Source: Owenia fusiformis (lineage: Eukaryota; Annelida; Polychaeta; Sabellida; Oweniidae). From it: a stretch of 64,000 bases of DNA. Positions 11,401 through 22,925 of this stretch are shown piece after piece (positions within the stretch are counted from its first letter, which is position 1; each line of letters opens with the position of its first letter). The stretch is taken from the NCBI GenBank assembly GCA_903813345.2, contig CAIIXF020000004.1:17037513-17101512 (forward strand), read 5' to 3'. A model generated the notes under the pieces. It was not told the DNA's origin. It did not search any database and saw nothing but the letters and a program-made list of their open reading frames with translations. The translations under genes and the position numbers were made by a program.

Positions 11401-14400
11401 CCATTTAATCAATCAATTACTACATTGTATACGATATCCCTAAGAGCAGTTACACTTTAGGGGGGGGGATTTATTAACCTCTCACCCCCTTAGGAACTCT
11501 AGGGTAAGGTCCTCAACTCTAATGATTTTTCTTTTAACAATATTTGTAAAATGGATCAAACCTGACCACAATATTTTCAACATCTAATTTCTAAGCTAAA
11601 AAGTCATACATTCAAAAAGAGAGACATCCAAGCAATACCTGAAATCTTAGAGGAGGACTGAAAGTATCGCAACAGATTTAGGACAGTCACATGTTGGATT
11701 TTTGCTATTTTCTGAGGATTTGAGGAGGTGCATATGTTAGGCCAATGCATTTCCTCCAGGAAAAGCACTCATAGAGATGATAAAATAATTTCTATTTGAG
11801 ACAGGGTGCAAACAACCAACCCACATGCATCAATATGCATTCCATCAGGGGTTTAAAAGATATCAAATATGGGTGACCAAAATTAAGCTGAAAGTAATGG
11901 AGCACATATAAGTTTTCCATATGGGAAAATAACAGGAAAATATTGTTTTCTGCTTTATCTAAAAGAAATTTATTATTCCTTTTTATGGGTTAACTATGTC
12001 TCAAAACGCAACATATCGATGCAACAAAAATTGAAAAAGCAGGGGTAAAAGGGCTTGAAAATCAGGACAACATTTCCCAAAAAACATGTGGCTGGAATGT
12101 TTGCACCTTCGCTGTCTCAAAGTCCAAACTATTTTATCATCTCTAAGAGTTCTTTTCCCGTAGGTAATGCAATGGCCTATCATATGCACCTGCTTAAATC
12201 CTCAGGAAACAGACAAAATCTAACATATGACTGTCTGAAATATGTTGCGATACTTTCCATGCTCCTTTGAGACCTGATATTTCTCAATTTTTCAAACATT
12301 GCACTTGTTAAAATTCTTAAACTTCCTTAAAATTCATCTTCGGTATGTTTTACTTCTTAGTTTTACACTCTAAAAATATATGTTTCATCATAGAGGTATA
12401 GATGATTTTGGACTTGTTTAAAATCTTTAATTTCCTTAAAACCCATCTAAATTATGTTCTACATCTTTAGTTCCATACTACAAAACCATAAATGTCACCA
12501 AAGAGGGATTGATTTAGAAACTATAGGGGTCAGCCATGGCTATACCTGGAATTCGTAAATTTGAAACCTTATATTTACAATTTTTGGACTTGTTTAAAAC
12601 CTTTAACTTCCTTAAAACCCATCTAAACTATGTTTTACATATTAGTTCCACACTATAAAACCATAAATATCATCATAGAGGGATGGATCTAGAACCTTTA
12701 GGGGTCAGCCATGGTTATACCTGGAATTCGTAAATTTGAAACCTTATATTTACAATTTTTCAAATTTTGGACTTGTTTAAAACCTTTAACTTCCTTAAAA
12801 CCCATCTAAATTATGTTTTACATCTTAGTTCCACACTTTAAAACCATAAATATCATCATAGAGGGATGGATCTAGAAACTATAGGGGTCAGCCATGGCTA
12901 TACCTGGAATTCGTAAATTTGAAACCTTATATTTACAATTTTTCAAATTTTGGACTTGTTTAAAACCTTTAACTTCCTTAAAACCCATCTAAATTATGTT
13001 ATACATCTTAGTTCCACACTATAAAATCATAAATATCATCATAGAGGGATGGATCTAGAAACTATAGGGGTCAGCCATGGCTATACCTGGAATTCGTAAA
13101 TTTGAAACCTTATATTTACAATTTTTCAAATTTTGGACTTGTTTAAAACCTTTAACTTCCTTAAAACCCATCTAAATTATGTTTTACATCTTAGTTTCAC
13201 ACTATAAAACCATAAATATCATTATAGAGGGATGGATCTAGAAATTATAAGGGTCAGCTATAGTCATACACAAAATCCAGCTGTCAAAAATGTCAAATTT
13301 TTCGAAAAATCAACAATTTTTTTCTCAGCTCCTACCTCTTCAATGGCTTTGCATCTTTCAGGGTTACTAACCCTGCTATTGGACACTTCACATGAATTTT
13401 TCCAACCTCTTACAGTGTCTAATTGAAGACTTAGAATCAAAATAGTAAGAAAATGAGTCACGAATTTGCCCCCTGGGGTACATACTTTGTACTAATTTTC
13501 AAATTCTTTAGGAGTTATCAGCATCAATTATACTGCAAGTGATTCATATATATAATATCTATGTATGTCACTTACAAACATCAAAATATCTAAGGTTATT
13601 TAGTGTGAACAATTTTTTCCCCAGGGTGGGGTGTTTTTGGGGGGTGGGGGGCTAACTCCTCAAAAAAAGAACTTCCTACCACTCTGTGAAGCTATCACCT
13701 AGGTGGAAATTTCATCCAAGACTCTCCCCTAACTGAAAATGCTGCCAAACCAACTATACACCATTTATTGAGAATTTTCCTCCCCGCCCCTAGAGTATGT
13801 ACGATGTATTGATGTTCTTGTATTGTTGTATTGGCAAGATCACGATTAACATACTTTTGATACTTTCAAAAGTATCACTCGGCAATCACACGTTATAATC
13901 TTACTCAATAAATCCAGGATTCATATAGTATTATCTACACAGATTTAAAATTCTGGTGAGGCAGTTCCCTCATGTCTGCCTCGTGCCTGGCTACGCGCAT
14001 GTAAATGTATAAAATATGGATAATAATACTTACACGCCTGTCGCCCTGCTAGGTGAATAGTAACTGGCAGGTCTGTGAGAGTTCCCTGCTGCAACAACCA
14101 CCGGGACATTCTACAATATGGGATTTACTTGATAATCTGAGGTCTAATCTGAGGCAGCACGTGTGTACAGTCACGTGAGTATACGTAGACAGTCACATGG
14201 GTTCGACGTGATTTGTCACGTGTGTAATGTGTAGCCACATTGCGTTATACGTGTGCTATCGCATGTGTCAGACGTTATAAGTCATCGGTGAAATATAATT
14301 GCAGTCGCATTTGTCAGACGTCACAAGTCACGCCATGAGTCACACCGGTATATTGGCATTAATCAGAAATAAAGCACAATTTACAGAATGGTTTTTATTT

Positions 14401-17400
14401 GTTAAAAGATAAGTTGTGTTGGCTACGAAGGTAATTTATGTCGGAATGAAAAAGAATTTGATGAATAGGTCGTTTTTTATATTTACCTCAGATGCCAAGG
14501 CATTAACCCACGCGTCTTCTGTTTTACTTCCACGTCCACCAAGGGACATACTGAAAAAAGATCAGTTTCTTTTTGTTATTTTGCTTACCTCTGAAAGCAA
14601 TAAAGTGGAGGCAACTAGGTACATAAATTATATTTTTTGCTTGTTGATGAGACATATATAACGCAACTAAGACATCATTGTCATAAGCAGGCGGGTCATT
14701 GCTGAAAGGAATTGATCGAAGGTATCCATCCACTCCATACGTTTGGCAACGGGATAGCTTTTTTTAAGTGTGTTTAAGATTGAATGTTAATGCTGTTCAT
14801 AAATTACAAAAAGTCGAAACGTTGCACTTACTTTATTACCGACCGCCTCGAACTGCGTTTCGTTTGCTGCCTAACCCATTGTAGACCACGGAGGATGGAT
14901 GATGTAGTCCCACCACCATTATCCCCGAGTACCTTAACGGCAAAAATACGTGCTTTCTTAGCGATGCCGTAAGTTTTACCAGCCACAGTCGCTAAAATAT
15001 GTACATGTACAGCAAAATCAAGAAACGTTCAATATCAAGTTCGTAAGTATTTTAACGTGTGACATATTGGGAGAAGCAAATTCTTCTCTTCTTCATCCTA
15101 GAATTTAATTATCCCGGAAATTAAACATCTGCAATGAGGCAAGATTACACTGAACGACTTAAAACAGCGAGTGGCCCAATCTGCTTGTGGTGCAACTATG
15201 TATCAAATTTATTGTTTTTTAAAATACAAATGACGTGAAACTTATTCCTTTTACCTGCGACGTGAGTCCCGTGACCATCAACATCGTGGGAGTCACTGCC
15301 TGGCGCATACACAGTGGTAGTACCCTGTAATGAGATTAGTTATGAAGAAATTGCCGTACATATTATATGACAAAACGTTTTAGAACTTTCGAATTAACAC
15401 TGCTACCCTTTACTGTCCAAAGGAGGCTCTAATAAATAAGTCAGGTTCATGGCGTCAAAATGCAAGTGGCATTTTTACAAAAATTAAAAATATTCATAGA
15501 AATCTTTAAAATCAATAATATATTAATCGTTTTTTGATAGGTTTTTATTTTCATTAACAAAATACCAAGAAGTACTGTTTACGTGCAAAATGCCAAGAAG
15601 TCTTCAAAATTAGCAATAAATTAATCCTTTTTAGATAGGGAACATTGCTACAGCCTGCATAAAGTCTCTGACATCATAAATTCACCAGTCAATATGTTTA
15701 GATTTCACAATTCCAGTTATGTACACTTTACTGTTCGATATTAACTTACGTGATATGCCCGTCCTTCGAATTCAGGATGGTTACGATCAATGCCCCTAAA
15801 ATAAAACATTGGTTCATTATTTAGCATGCTCTCCAAATATTGATATGCCGTTACATTACCCCCACCTTATAAAGATGTCAGTCCCGTAGCGTGCGCACGA
15901 TAAAGTGTATGAACGAATTACCAGAGAATTGTAATCTAACATTAGAGTATTATAAATGTGCTCACGTATCCAACACGTAAATGTCGACTCCTTCCTTTGG
16001 CTCCTTTATTGTCATGTAACCATCTCTGTTTTTGGTCAACTGGTCTACTCTATCGAGGCCCTGAAACGTGTATGTGAATGGCAATTAGTATTAAAGGGCT
16101 AATATCTGTAGTATCTCACTCATATTTTTGATTCGTGATGAAATGTAAGTTACGTAATATATTTCTCCGGAACGACTCTTTCAAGCTTCAGTAATTATTT
16201 TGAAAAACGTTCATGTCCAAGTCTATCCATTGTGTAAGTTATACGTAATTATTATCTTATTTGATATTTTGGGTAGAAGTAACATCACCAGCTATTGCTT
16301 ATTGCAATAACTACAATAATTTCAGTTACTATATACCCAGAAATGTATATATACCAAAACTCAAAACATCACCACAATTGATATCTACTGCATATACAGA
16401 TTATCAAATACGTCATCGAAATTAGCATACCTATGCACAACACTAAAATTAACAAAAAGCGTTTTTACAAAATATCCTCTTTGTAAGCAATACATGAGTC
16501 GCACATACCCATACATTTCTCACATCATAACGTGTACACTTGAAGTTGTTTGTTGGAGGGGGATTTGAAGTGGTTGTTTCTAATTGAGGTGTAATTGTTG
16601 TTGATGTTGTAAGTTTTGGTGTTGTAAGTTTAGGAGTCGTGGTTTTCCCATCCAGGTGCCGAACAGTGCTTGGACTAACAGGGCGATTTGTAGTCCTATC
16701 TGTATTTGGTACGTCTTTACAATGTTTGAACACTTTATACTTATACGTCGTTTTTTCAGCATTGCGCGCGGCAATATGTTCATATGCCTGGTGGCTCGGA
16801 TCGTCCGGAACGTATGATCTGATTTCTTCTGCTTTAGACGGCGCTGTTAAATCTTCTTCCGATTCTTCTGCATCACCAATCGGTGATTCAATGATGGGCG
16901 ATTTAGTCATAACAAGATCTGACTCGATAAATTGAACGCTTGGATCGCATCTCAATTCATCAATTGTCCTGAAATCAGAAATACAAATATAAAAAAGACT
17001 AAAATTACTCACCCATACGTTAGTGACGTCATAACGAACGCAGTTTACGGGACAATCTAGGTTACTGGCAGGTTGTGTAGTTGGTTTGATAGTCGTTGTC
17101 GTACGTCGCGGTCTTCTCCTTCGGGTCTTGGAGACAACTTGGTCTGATTCAATTATCAAAACGTTTGGATCGCAACGAAGGTCATCAATTGTCCTAGAAT
17201 AAATATGAATATCGTGCGTCTCAAAGAGGTACTTAGAGACCTTGGATAAATCGGAGACACAATAAACCCTAGAACCATACCCCTTAGATGTTGGTTGGCG
17301 TGAAAGAATTTGTGGTCTCCAGGATTATCTTAACTTTTGATATAACATGAAAACATTGAGTACTCACTTGGAATCTGTGTTCACAACGAATGAGTTGAGG

Positions 17401-19334
17401 GCGTATGTGTCGTTTATTTCCAAACTGACCAAGTCATCAACCCGCCTATTTGGTAGAGGGTCAATAGATCCTGAAAGCGCGTGCGCAAGAACCTCGTCTT
17501 TAGCTGCAATGCTCACAGTTTCACCAAAAGATGTCACCTTAGATCTTGCTGCAATTATTAAGGTAATTGTAGAGTAACGTGTTTCTATATATAACATGTT
17601 CAAAGCATTGTCAAAGGTTTTATGCTACCAGCCTGGTTTGGGGGTCGAAAGTACCAGTATGTAGAAGCCATGGCGTTTTATCCCTGATACAGCAATAAAG
17701 TATTTTATAAAGAACCTTACGTGCTCCAGTGTTATATAGATAACGCCACTGTAATATATAGAGATGAATTGTGCATTTAAAATTATAGTTTTTTACCTAT
17801 ATTGTTCATATCCTGCATGGGCAGCCAATGACCCCATTATTGAACTTGTACAGATTTAAAATACAACAACGTCGTGATTAAAAACGTTACAAAAATTCAC
17901 TTTTTGCTGATCGACTTATGCACTTACTGATATGTTTTAAACCACTGACAAAATTCGATTCAATGTGAAACAATGCATGGCTTTAGAATGTAGATCACCA
18001 ATTTGATAGTCATAGTAGAAATATTAATAATTCTTTCTATGAACTTGACTACTGTGCGAATTGTACACCGGTGACACAAATAAAATTGATCCTCTAAAAT
18101 AACTAAATATAGAAGGAAACTCTAATTTCCCTCAATTCATCCCTTACAAAGCCATTGATTGTAAAGTTTTGTCACTGTATGTAGAATATATATCTTACAA
18201 TATATGTATAAAAGCAAACCAGAAACGACTCAAATAACACCTCAAATAATGACATATAGAGAGGAATCCAGATTTCTATATGATTTCATGTACATTTACG
18301 CAGTGAACACGCATTCACAAATCCAACAAAATGTGCATAATAAATTAAAAGGTACTACCAAAAGTAGAGAGTTGTATTTTTGTCAGCCTGTGTAATGATT
18401 TTTAAAACTTAAACTGACAATGATTTGTTCATGTATATTACGTACATACGGCAGCAGAAATGGATGGATTCAACATAACAATGTATTCGTCCTTCACTTC
18501 AGAAGCCTCTGGACCGCTCGACTTGGGGGCAAGTTCTAATGGAGCTGGAAATAAAAAAGGTTTTGCAGGTGGCAGAATGCATGGACACCCCTAGCCCTAG
18601 TAAGTTTGGCACGCAAGAGTGGCATATCATACAAACGTCCTTTGTGCGTTTTATTTTTCATTCTAATGGTATTGGGTTTTCCTTGAAAATGGTCATTCTG
18701 AACTCAAAATGTCACATTTGCAAAAGCTGTAATATTTTCTGCCCTGAGCTAGTATGACCCTAAACGATTTCACTTGATATAATGACTCTCAGTGTTTAAC
18801 TATAATGCAGTGCCGTAAACCAACTCCTAACTTAATATCAACTACTCATTACATTACAAAAAATGTTGGCTCACAATTGCCTTTCAGTTTAGTATTACAC
18901 TGAACATGCATGTGTACTTAGCAAACTAGCATTATAAAATCAAATTATAAGTACAACGTATTTCTATATTCGCGTGGTGATATGATGTTAAAACAATAAA
19001 TCACACATATTTGGTTGGTGTCAAAAATGCTAGGTTTTTCTTACTACTTCAAATGCCCTCTGGCTCTTAAGTTTCCCTCTAAAAATCCCAGCAGCCTGCG
19101 ATTTGCAAAACCAATAGACGTTGATAAAAATTGTCCTTAAACTTCCCTTGCGCTTTCTTATTTTGAATAAGACATATATTCATTGGTATTCAATTATGGT
19201 TATCAAAATATATATTTACCCTTTTTGTCCCGCGCACCGTCGCATATTTTCTTACGTCGCCTCACAGCACATATCGTTAATCCAATGCAAAATGCACAAA
19301 GTATCGTCATTGAAAACAATCTTGGTATGTTCAT
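5403..19334 (-). CDS. secreted proteinase K-like serine peptidase (S8), with alternative pro-domain exons
   Basis: Coding exons (minus strand): 19334-19256, 18544-18450, 17537-17368, then 4A 17193-17013 or 4B 16968-16509, then 16060-15966, 15795-15750, 15324-15255, 14991-14832, 14550-14487, 14110-14034, 7501-7342, 6545-6469, 5490-5403. All junctions are GT-AG and phases agree, giving 453 residues with 4A or 546 with 4B. Order in the 4A form: signal peptide 1-~23; inhibitor I9-type pro-domain (DEYIVMLNP, later [13 protein letters not shown]); polybasic RRRRPRR 139-145; peptidase domain from GLDRVDQ at 176. Catalytic triad: Asp206 (VLDTG), His240 (GHGTHVA), Ser393 (GTSMASPHV); oxyanion Asn330 (VVVAAGN). 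The pro-domain should inhibit and fold the enzyme until removed. The domain is complete, so an active secreted endopeptidase is expected. The acceptor of exon 3 (17537) has a weak pyrimidine tract and is the least certain splice site. Confidence 0.93.
5886..6266. mobile_element. inverted-repeat element split by a family A MITE
   Basis: The left arm includes GCAACTCACTTATAAAGCATG, GCGTTTGATTACG and CAGCTCTATACATCC. The right arm carries the reverse complements of all three in mirrored order (about 6130-6260). Removing the inner MITE joins the two arms into a long hairpin. It lies within intron 12 of the S8 gene. Confidence 0.7.
5974..6108. mobile_element. palindromic MITE, family A, copy 2 (nested)
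   Basis: It runs ATGCCTGGGTCACATTTGCT to a reverse-complement end AAGGCAT and is flanked by TA on both sides (CCATA|ATGCC and GGCAT|TAGTG). It interrupts the larger inverted-repeat element at 5886-6266 and lies in intron 12 of the S8 gene. Confidence 0.75.
7889..7981. mobile_element. palindromic MITE, family A, copy 3 (short)
   Basis: It starts ATGCCTTGGTCTCATTTGCT and ends GCAAATGTGACCCAGGCAT, ~92 bp. It is inserted in a dispersed repeat whose uninterrupted version is at about 44700-44800. It lies in intron 10 of the S8 gene. Confidence 0.7.
8105..13806. mobile_element. foldback-type DNA element with ~1.3-1.5-kb inverted arms
   Basis: The left arm starts ACTCAAGGGGCGAGGAGG and the right arm ends with its inverse CCTCCCCGCCCCTAGAGT. 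Outer ~500 bp unique arms are followed by tandem ~180-bp units: about four on the left (8640-9360) and about five on the right (12290-13260, inverted). The words GGTCAGCCATGGCTATACCTG and GATGATATTTATGG recur in each unit. A 10-bp TATTGATGTT occurs at 8095-8104 and again at 13807-13816, a candidate target-site duplication. The interior holds only a decayed transposon-associated reading frame. It fills intron 10 of the S8 gene. Superfamily not determined; long arms and a 9-10 bp duplication would fit a Mutator-like element. Confidence 0.8.
10440..11000 (+). pseudogene. decayed transposon-associated protein fragment inside the foldback element
   Basis: An open stretch (10440-10625) reads [13 protein letters not shown] ... 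[12 protein letters not shown] ... RIDFILDS and then hits two stops. Past the stops the same frame continues [12 protein letters not shown]. Near 10806 another block reads [16 protein letters not shown], a stop, then [10 protein letters not shown]. The order (a VIDAMA-like start, a SIKxxERxR-like block, EEAD..LLHA, SPDTDVLV-like) is familiar to me from uncharacterised transposon-linked proteins in invertebrate genomes. Several in-frame stops show it is dead. The assignment rests on recalled motif order, not on a search. Confidence 0.5.
16509..16968 (-). other. alternative exon 4B of the S8 peptidase (long acidic/Thr-rich version)
   Basis: 460 bp: one base plus 153 codons. It begins [17 protein letters not shown] and ends [10 protein letters not shown], matching both ends of 4A. 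The middle is an acidic stretch (AEESEEDL), a central region and a Thr/Pro-rich linker with a repeated TTPKL. No polybasic cluster comparable to RRRRPRR is present. The acceptor is CTGATTTCAG and the donor GTATGT. It uses the same phases as 4A and therefore replaces it rather than adding to it. Confidence 0.88.
17013..17193 (-). other. alternative exon 4A of the S8 peptidase (polybasic version)
   Basis: 181 bp: one base completing a Lys codon plus 60 codons. It encodes the end of the I9 pro-domain (TIDDLRCDP, then IIESDQVV), a RRRRPRR cluster that fits furin-type convertase cleavage, a Thr-rich linker, a CPVNC pair and the closing RYDVTNVW that abuts the peptidase domain. The acceptor is TTTATTCTAG and the donor GTGAGT. 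It shares its start and end sequence with exon 4B, so the two arose by tandem duplication. Confidence 0.88.
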
Positions 19335-19398
19335 CGTTGTTAGTTCTTCAAAAAACTTGCGGATCCTGTGTTTAAATGAAAGCGTTAACCCATTTGTA

Positions 19399-19406
19399 TT
19401 TATATA
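19399..19406 (-). promoter_or_regulatory. TATA-like box upstream of the S8 peptidase gene
   Basis: TATATAAA on the minus strand lies ~65 nt before the start codon at 19334. A transcription start ~30 nt downstream would leave a short 5' UTR. In AT-rich DNA such a match can arise by chance. Confidence 0.4.
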
Positions 19407-19409
19407 CGC

Positions 19410-22400
19410 TACTTATCTACGCTTATATGGGGTTTCTGGAGTTATCAAGTCATTTTGTTGTTGTTTATTATCTCAAGATTGACGTAGACGTTGGTTGTTT
19501 TTTCGTCTTTTTCAAGAATTTATATGCGTTTTGTCCTATATATTCTTAATAGTGCCAAAGTGATGGTTCAATAACCAGTACAAATTATTAGCATGGTTGT
19601 AAACATGATGTACAAAGGTCCGAATCCATCACATAAAAAATGTATAAACCAATGAAAACTAATACATATAATCACGTGACGTTTAGATGCTGCAAAAAAG
19701 ATAACATTTAACACTTGGATTTTGGCAGTTGTCGTGCTTGAGTAACAAACGCGAGTTGAATCACCTGAGGGTCGTGATATAAATATTTGGATGTTTTTAT
19801 CAATTTTGTCACGTTCGTCCCGAGAAATGCACTTACGATGGTCATCCAGGGTTCATGGTTCTTTGAATATATTCATTCCTGTTGACCAAAGTAAGTGATG
19901 TACAGCGCAGGGCTCAGTCATAATTACCTGCATCAATATCCACTTTCCTGGAATGAACATAACAAAATGTAATGTGACCGTATATATTCATCCAAGATAT
20001 TTTTGATAAGAAGAAATTGCACAAAATGAGTTACCGTATATTTGCGGTTTTGCCGTGTTTTGCCGTGTCTAATTCTTGAGTATGATTTCAATAGAGGAGT
20101 TTCGATATACTCTCCCCTCCATAAGTTCGGCAACCTTAGCTACCCCATTGAACTACGTGTTAAAGCCTCTTTACGTTTCAATTTTTATTAACTTAACCTG
20201 CGATGAAAATGCTTATAATATTGATGAAAAACGTAGCTTGACTTTATTTCCAATACCTCCAAATTTTCTCATTTTTATCCTCAATTACAAGAGGTCGAGA
20301 ATTGATGATAAATTTGATGAATTTTTATAATTTTTTCATAATCTTTAATTGTAATTCCCGTGTAAACCAAAGGGAAATGGTGGGTTCGGGGCAAATCAGA
20401 AATCAGGTTATATGTTCAGTAACAGATTCAGCAAAAAATATTTTTATATAGAAAATTGAATTGTTTAACTTTTTTGTACACTTATTGTTTAATTTACTTG
20501 ATGAATACTAAAGTTACAGAGCTTCAAAGTCATTTTTGAAAATCATTTTTCGCCTCCTGTGTTATTTCAATGGGAGAGGTTTAATGAAAATAATTTTGAC
20601 TTAAGAGACCTATCACTACCTGATCATGAAGAAACGTATCGATTTTTCGTTAAATAAAGTTAGCACATTCAATTACCTATTACCTAACTTGTATTTTTGC
20701 AAGGATGGACGGATATTCTGTCAAATGACTTGCGGCAAACATACCATTTCTCATTGCTTAACATGGGAATGTCGATTTTTAAAAGTACCTCTATTCCTCT
20801 ATTCCATTATTCTGCTATTTAGGAACTATACAATTGATTAGGTTTATTTAGATCACTTCGAACCTTCACTTTTGCACTATTGAAAATATATAAGATAAAT
20901 CGCATACCCTCCGTAAAGAAAAAAAGGTGCATGGTCCTGTATCTGTAACATTTTGAAAATTTAGTATGATATAACTAAACTCTTGTAGGCACATGGCGTA
21001 AATATTGTGAATAACTGGTGAAGACTTGGAAAATCGATGAAAATTAAGTTAGCAATGGTGAAATACATTGTCTCACAAACTCACTTATGTGACTTTTTCC
21101 ATTAATTACGTCATGGTGAGGAATTACAATTTGCTATTATATAGTACTTACATTTTCCTCTGTGACTAGTATATCATTTTTTCTATATAATATGTTATAT
21201 TCTTCATACCCATTGTAAAGCCCGTCCCAAACTGGTCATAACTGACAGGTTTGAAATGAAAATTGACACACTGACAGAACATTATGGAAATGCCAAAACC
21301 CGCTTAGAACATGATTTTTAGACAATTTTACGCCTCAAATAGCAGTGAAATTAAGGATAGGATGTAACAATTTTGTTCAATAAAAAAATGTATATATCAC
21401 ATCTGACATAATTTTTGGTATGCATAAGCTAAGTATAGGATGTAACATATTTATGGGTCATTGAGAAAGATTAAGGGTTATAATCATCTTACAATTTCCA
21501 GTTTATTGTAATATATGGTACCCCTATCCCTAATTTTGAGAGACCTCTGAATCTGAAGGATATTACCTCAAATTTTATCAGAAATTGTTGTAATTAATCG
21601 GACATTTATTATGTAACTGATATTTTCACAAAGCTTTATAGGATTGAAAACTTTTTAAAATGGAGTGTTCTGACCACATTGCTGAGTATGGGATTTCTCA
21701 CATTTATGACGTCAATTTATGGTAAAAAGTCACACTCACGATTTTGGGAGTCGTTTTATTCAATCCTTTCTAATTATTTTTTATCATATTTACGAAAATC
21801 TTTGAAATTTACTCCATTTAGCCAAAATATACATACATTATACCTCTATATGTTTGGTCTGATAATAACGAAAAATAAAAAAGATATAATTGGTAAAAGA
21901 CAATTCACCTTTGATTTCTTTACAGGAGGGTATACGTTTTGAAAACACAACAAATGACAAACAAATTTTAAAGAGACTTGAGAAAATAATAATTTTATTA
22001 ATGATACCATTTTTATGATAGAAATAAGAAACAGTGGCCTACAATCTGAATGTAGCATACAATTTGAAACGACGGAACGCCATCTCATTCGCTAGGATGT
22101 AGCATGCGCGTGTACCAGTGTTGCACTGACTCTTAAGTTGTTTATAAAAAAGCACTTTTTGAACTTAAATTGTTTATTTGATCTAGATAATCAGCAAATA
22201 CCAACTGATCTCGATTTCTACAACAATATCACGGACTTTTTCATAACCTCGATTTAAAACCTTTTGTTAAGATCTACTTTTTATACAGAGTTCCATAAAA
22301 AATAACACCCAGTACAATGCTTGAGATTGAACTGCAACAATTCTTTTAGTGCGCAAATATTGACGTAGCATTCAATTATTTCATAAAACACTACTAAGAT

Positions 22401-22800
22401 GCGAGGTGTCATGTTTAAATGTTTCACGTGTTTATTGTCCCCATAGGGATACCGTAAACATGTTATATGACTTCTACCGGTGACGTCCTCCAAGTATAGC
22501 CAAAATGAATATCATAATTTATTTCGCAGTACGAATCATAAAACAGAGTTTATATTTATATTTTATGAATGAGGTTGCGATTGTAAATTAAAATCAATAG
22601 AATTCGTCTATTCTGATTCAGAATATGTTTTATTAAGAACGATATAACAATATTGGCAGACTATGTTCGTCAAGTGGCACATATTTGCTTAGTGTTCTTT
22701 GTATTCAATACAAAATAAAAACGTATTATTCGTCTGAAATTGAAAACCACCATAGATGCCCCATTTTACGACTACACCTCAAAGTTTAAACTGCATATTC
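19410..22800. other. intergenic between S8 peptidase and guanylate cyclase
   Basis: AT-rich sequence between two divergent gene starts. Only short, low-complexity ORFs; no family resemblance, RNA gene or inverted-repeat element was recognised. Confidence 0.5.
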
Positions 22801-22816
22801 AATTAATCGCGTGAGG

Positions 22817-22824
22817 TATATAAG
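22817..22824 (+). promoter_or_regulatory. TATA-like box upstream of the guanylate cyclase gene
   Basis: TATATAAG followed by ATAAAT lies ~100 nt before the proposed ATG-only first coding exon at 22923. Position and sequence fit a core promoter, but AT-rich DNA makes chance matches common. Confidence 0.35.
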
Positions 22825-22922
22825 ATAAATTAAAATGGCCAACACATAAATGTTATTGCTACTTGGATATGTTTCAACATATGGATTAATGACATAGACA
22901 ATTTGTTGAAGGACAGTCTAAA

Positions 22923-22925
22923 ATG
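22923..22925 (+). other. candidate ATG-only first coding exon of the guanylate cyclase
   Basis: An ATG is followed directly by a strong donor (GTATGT). The next exon (27166) starts in phase 0 with TATGGC, so joining gives the MYG- start typical of H-NOX proteins. The choice depends only on phase, donor quality and the TATA-like box ~100 nt upstream. Another ATG-ending exon elsewhere in 19.4-27.1 kb cannot be excluded. Confidence 0.4.

Noticed and set aside
16449-17159. A continuous 236-codon minus-strand ORF spanning both copies of exon 4
   Set aside because: It runs through the intron between 4A and 4B by chance; splice sites and pro-domain homology define two separate exons.
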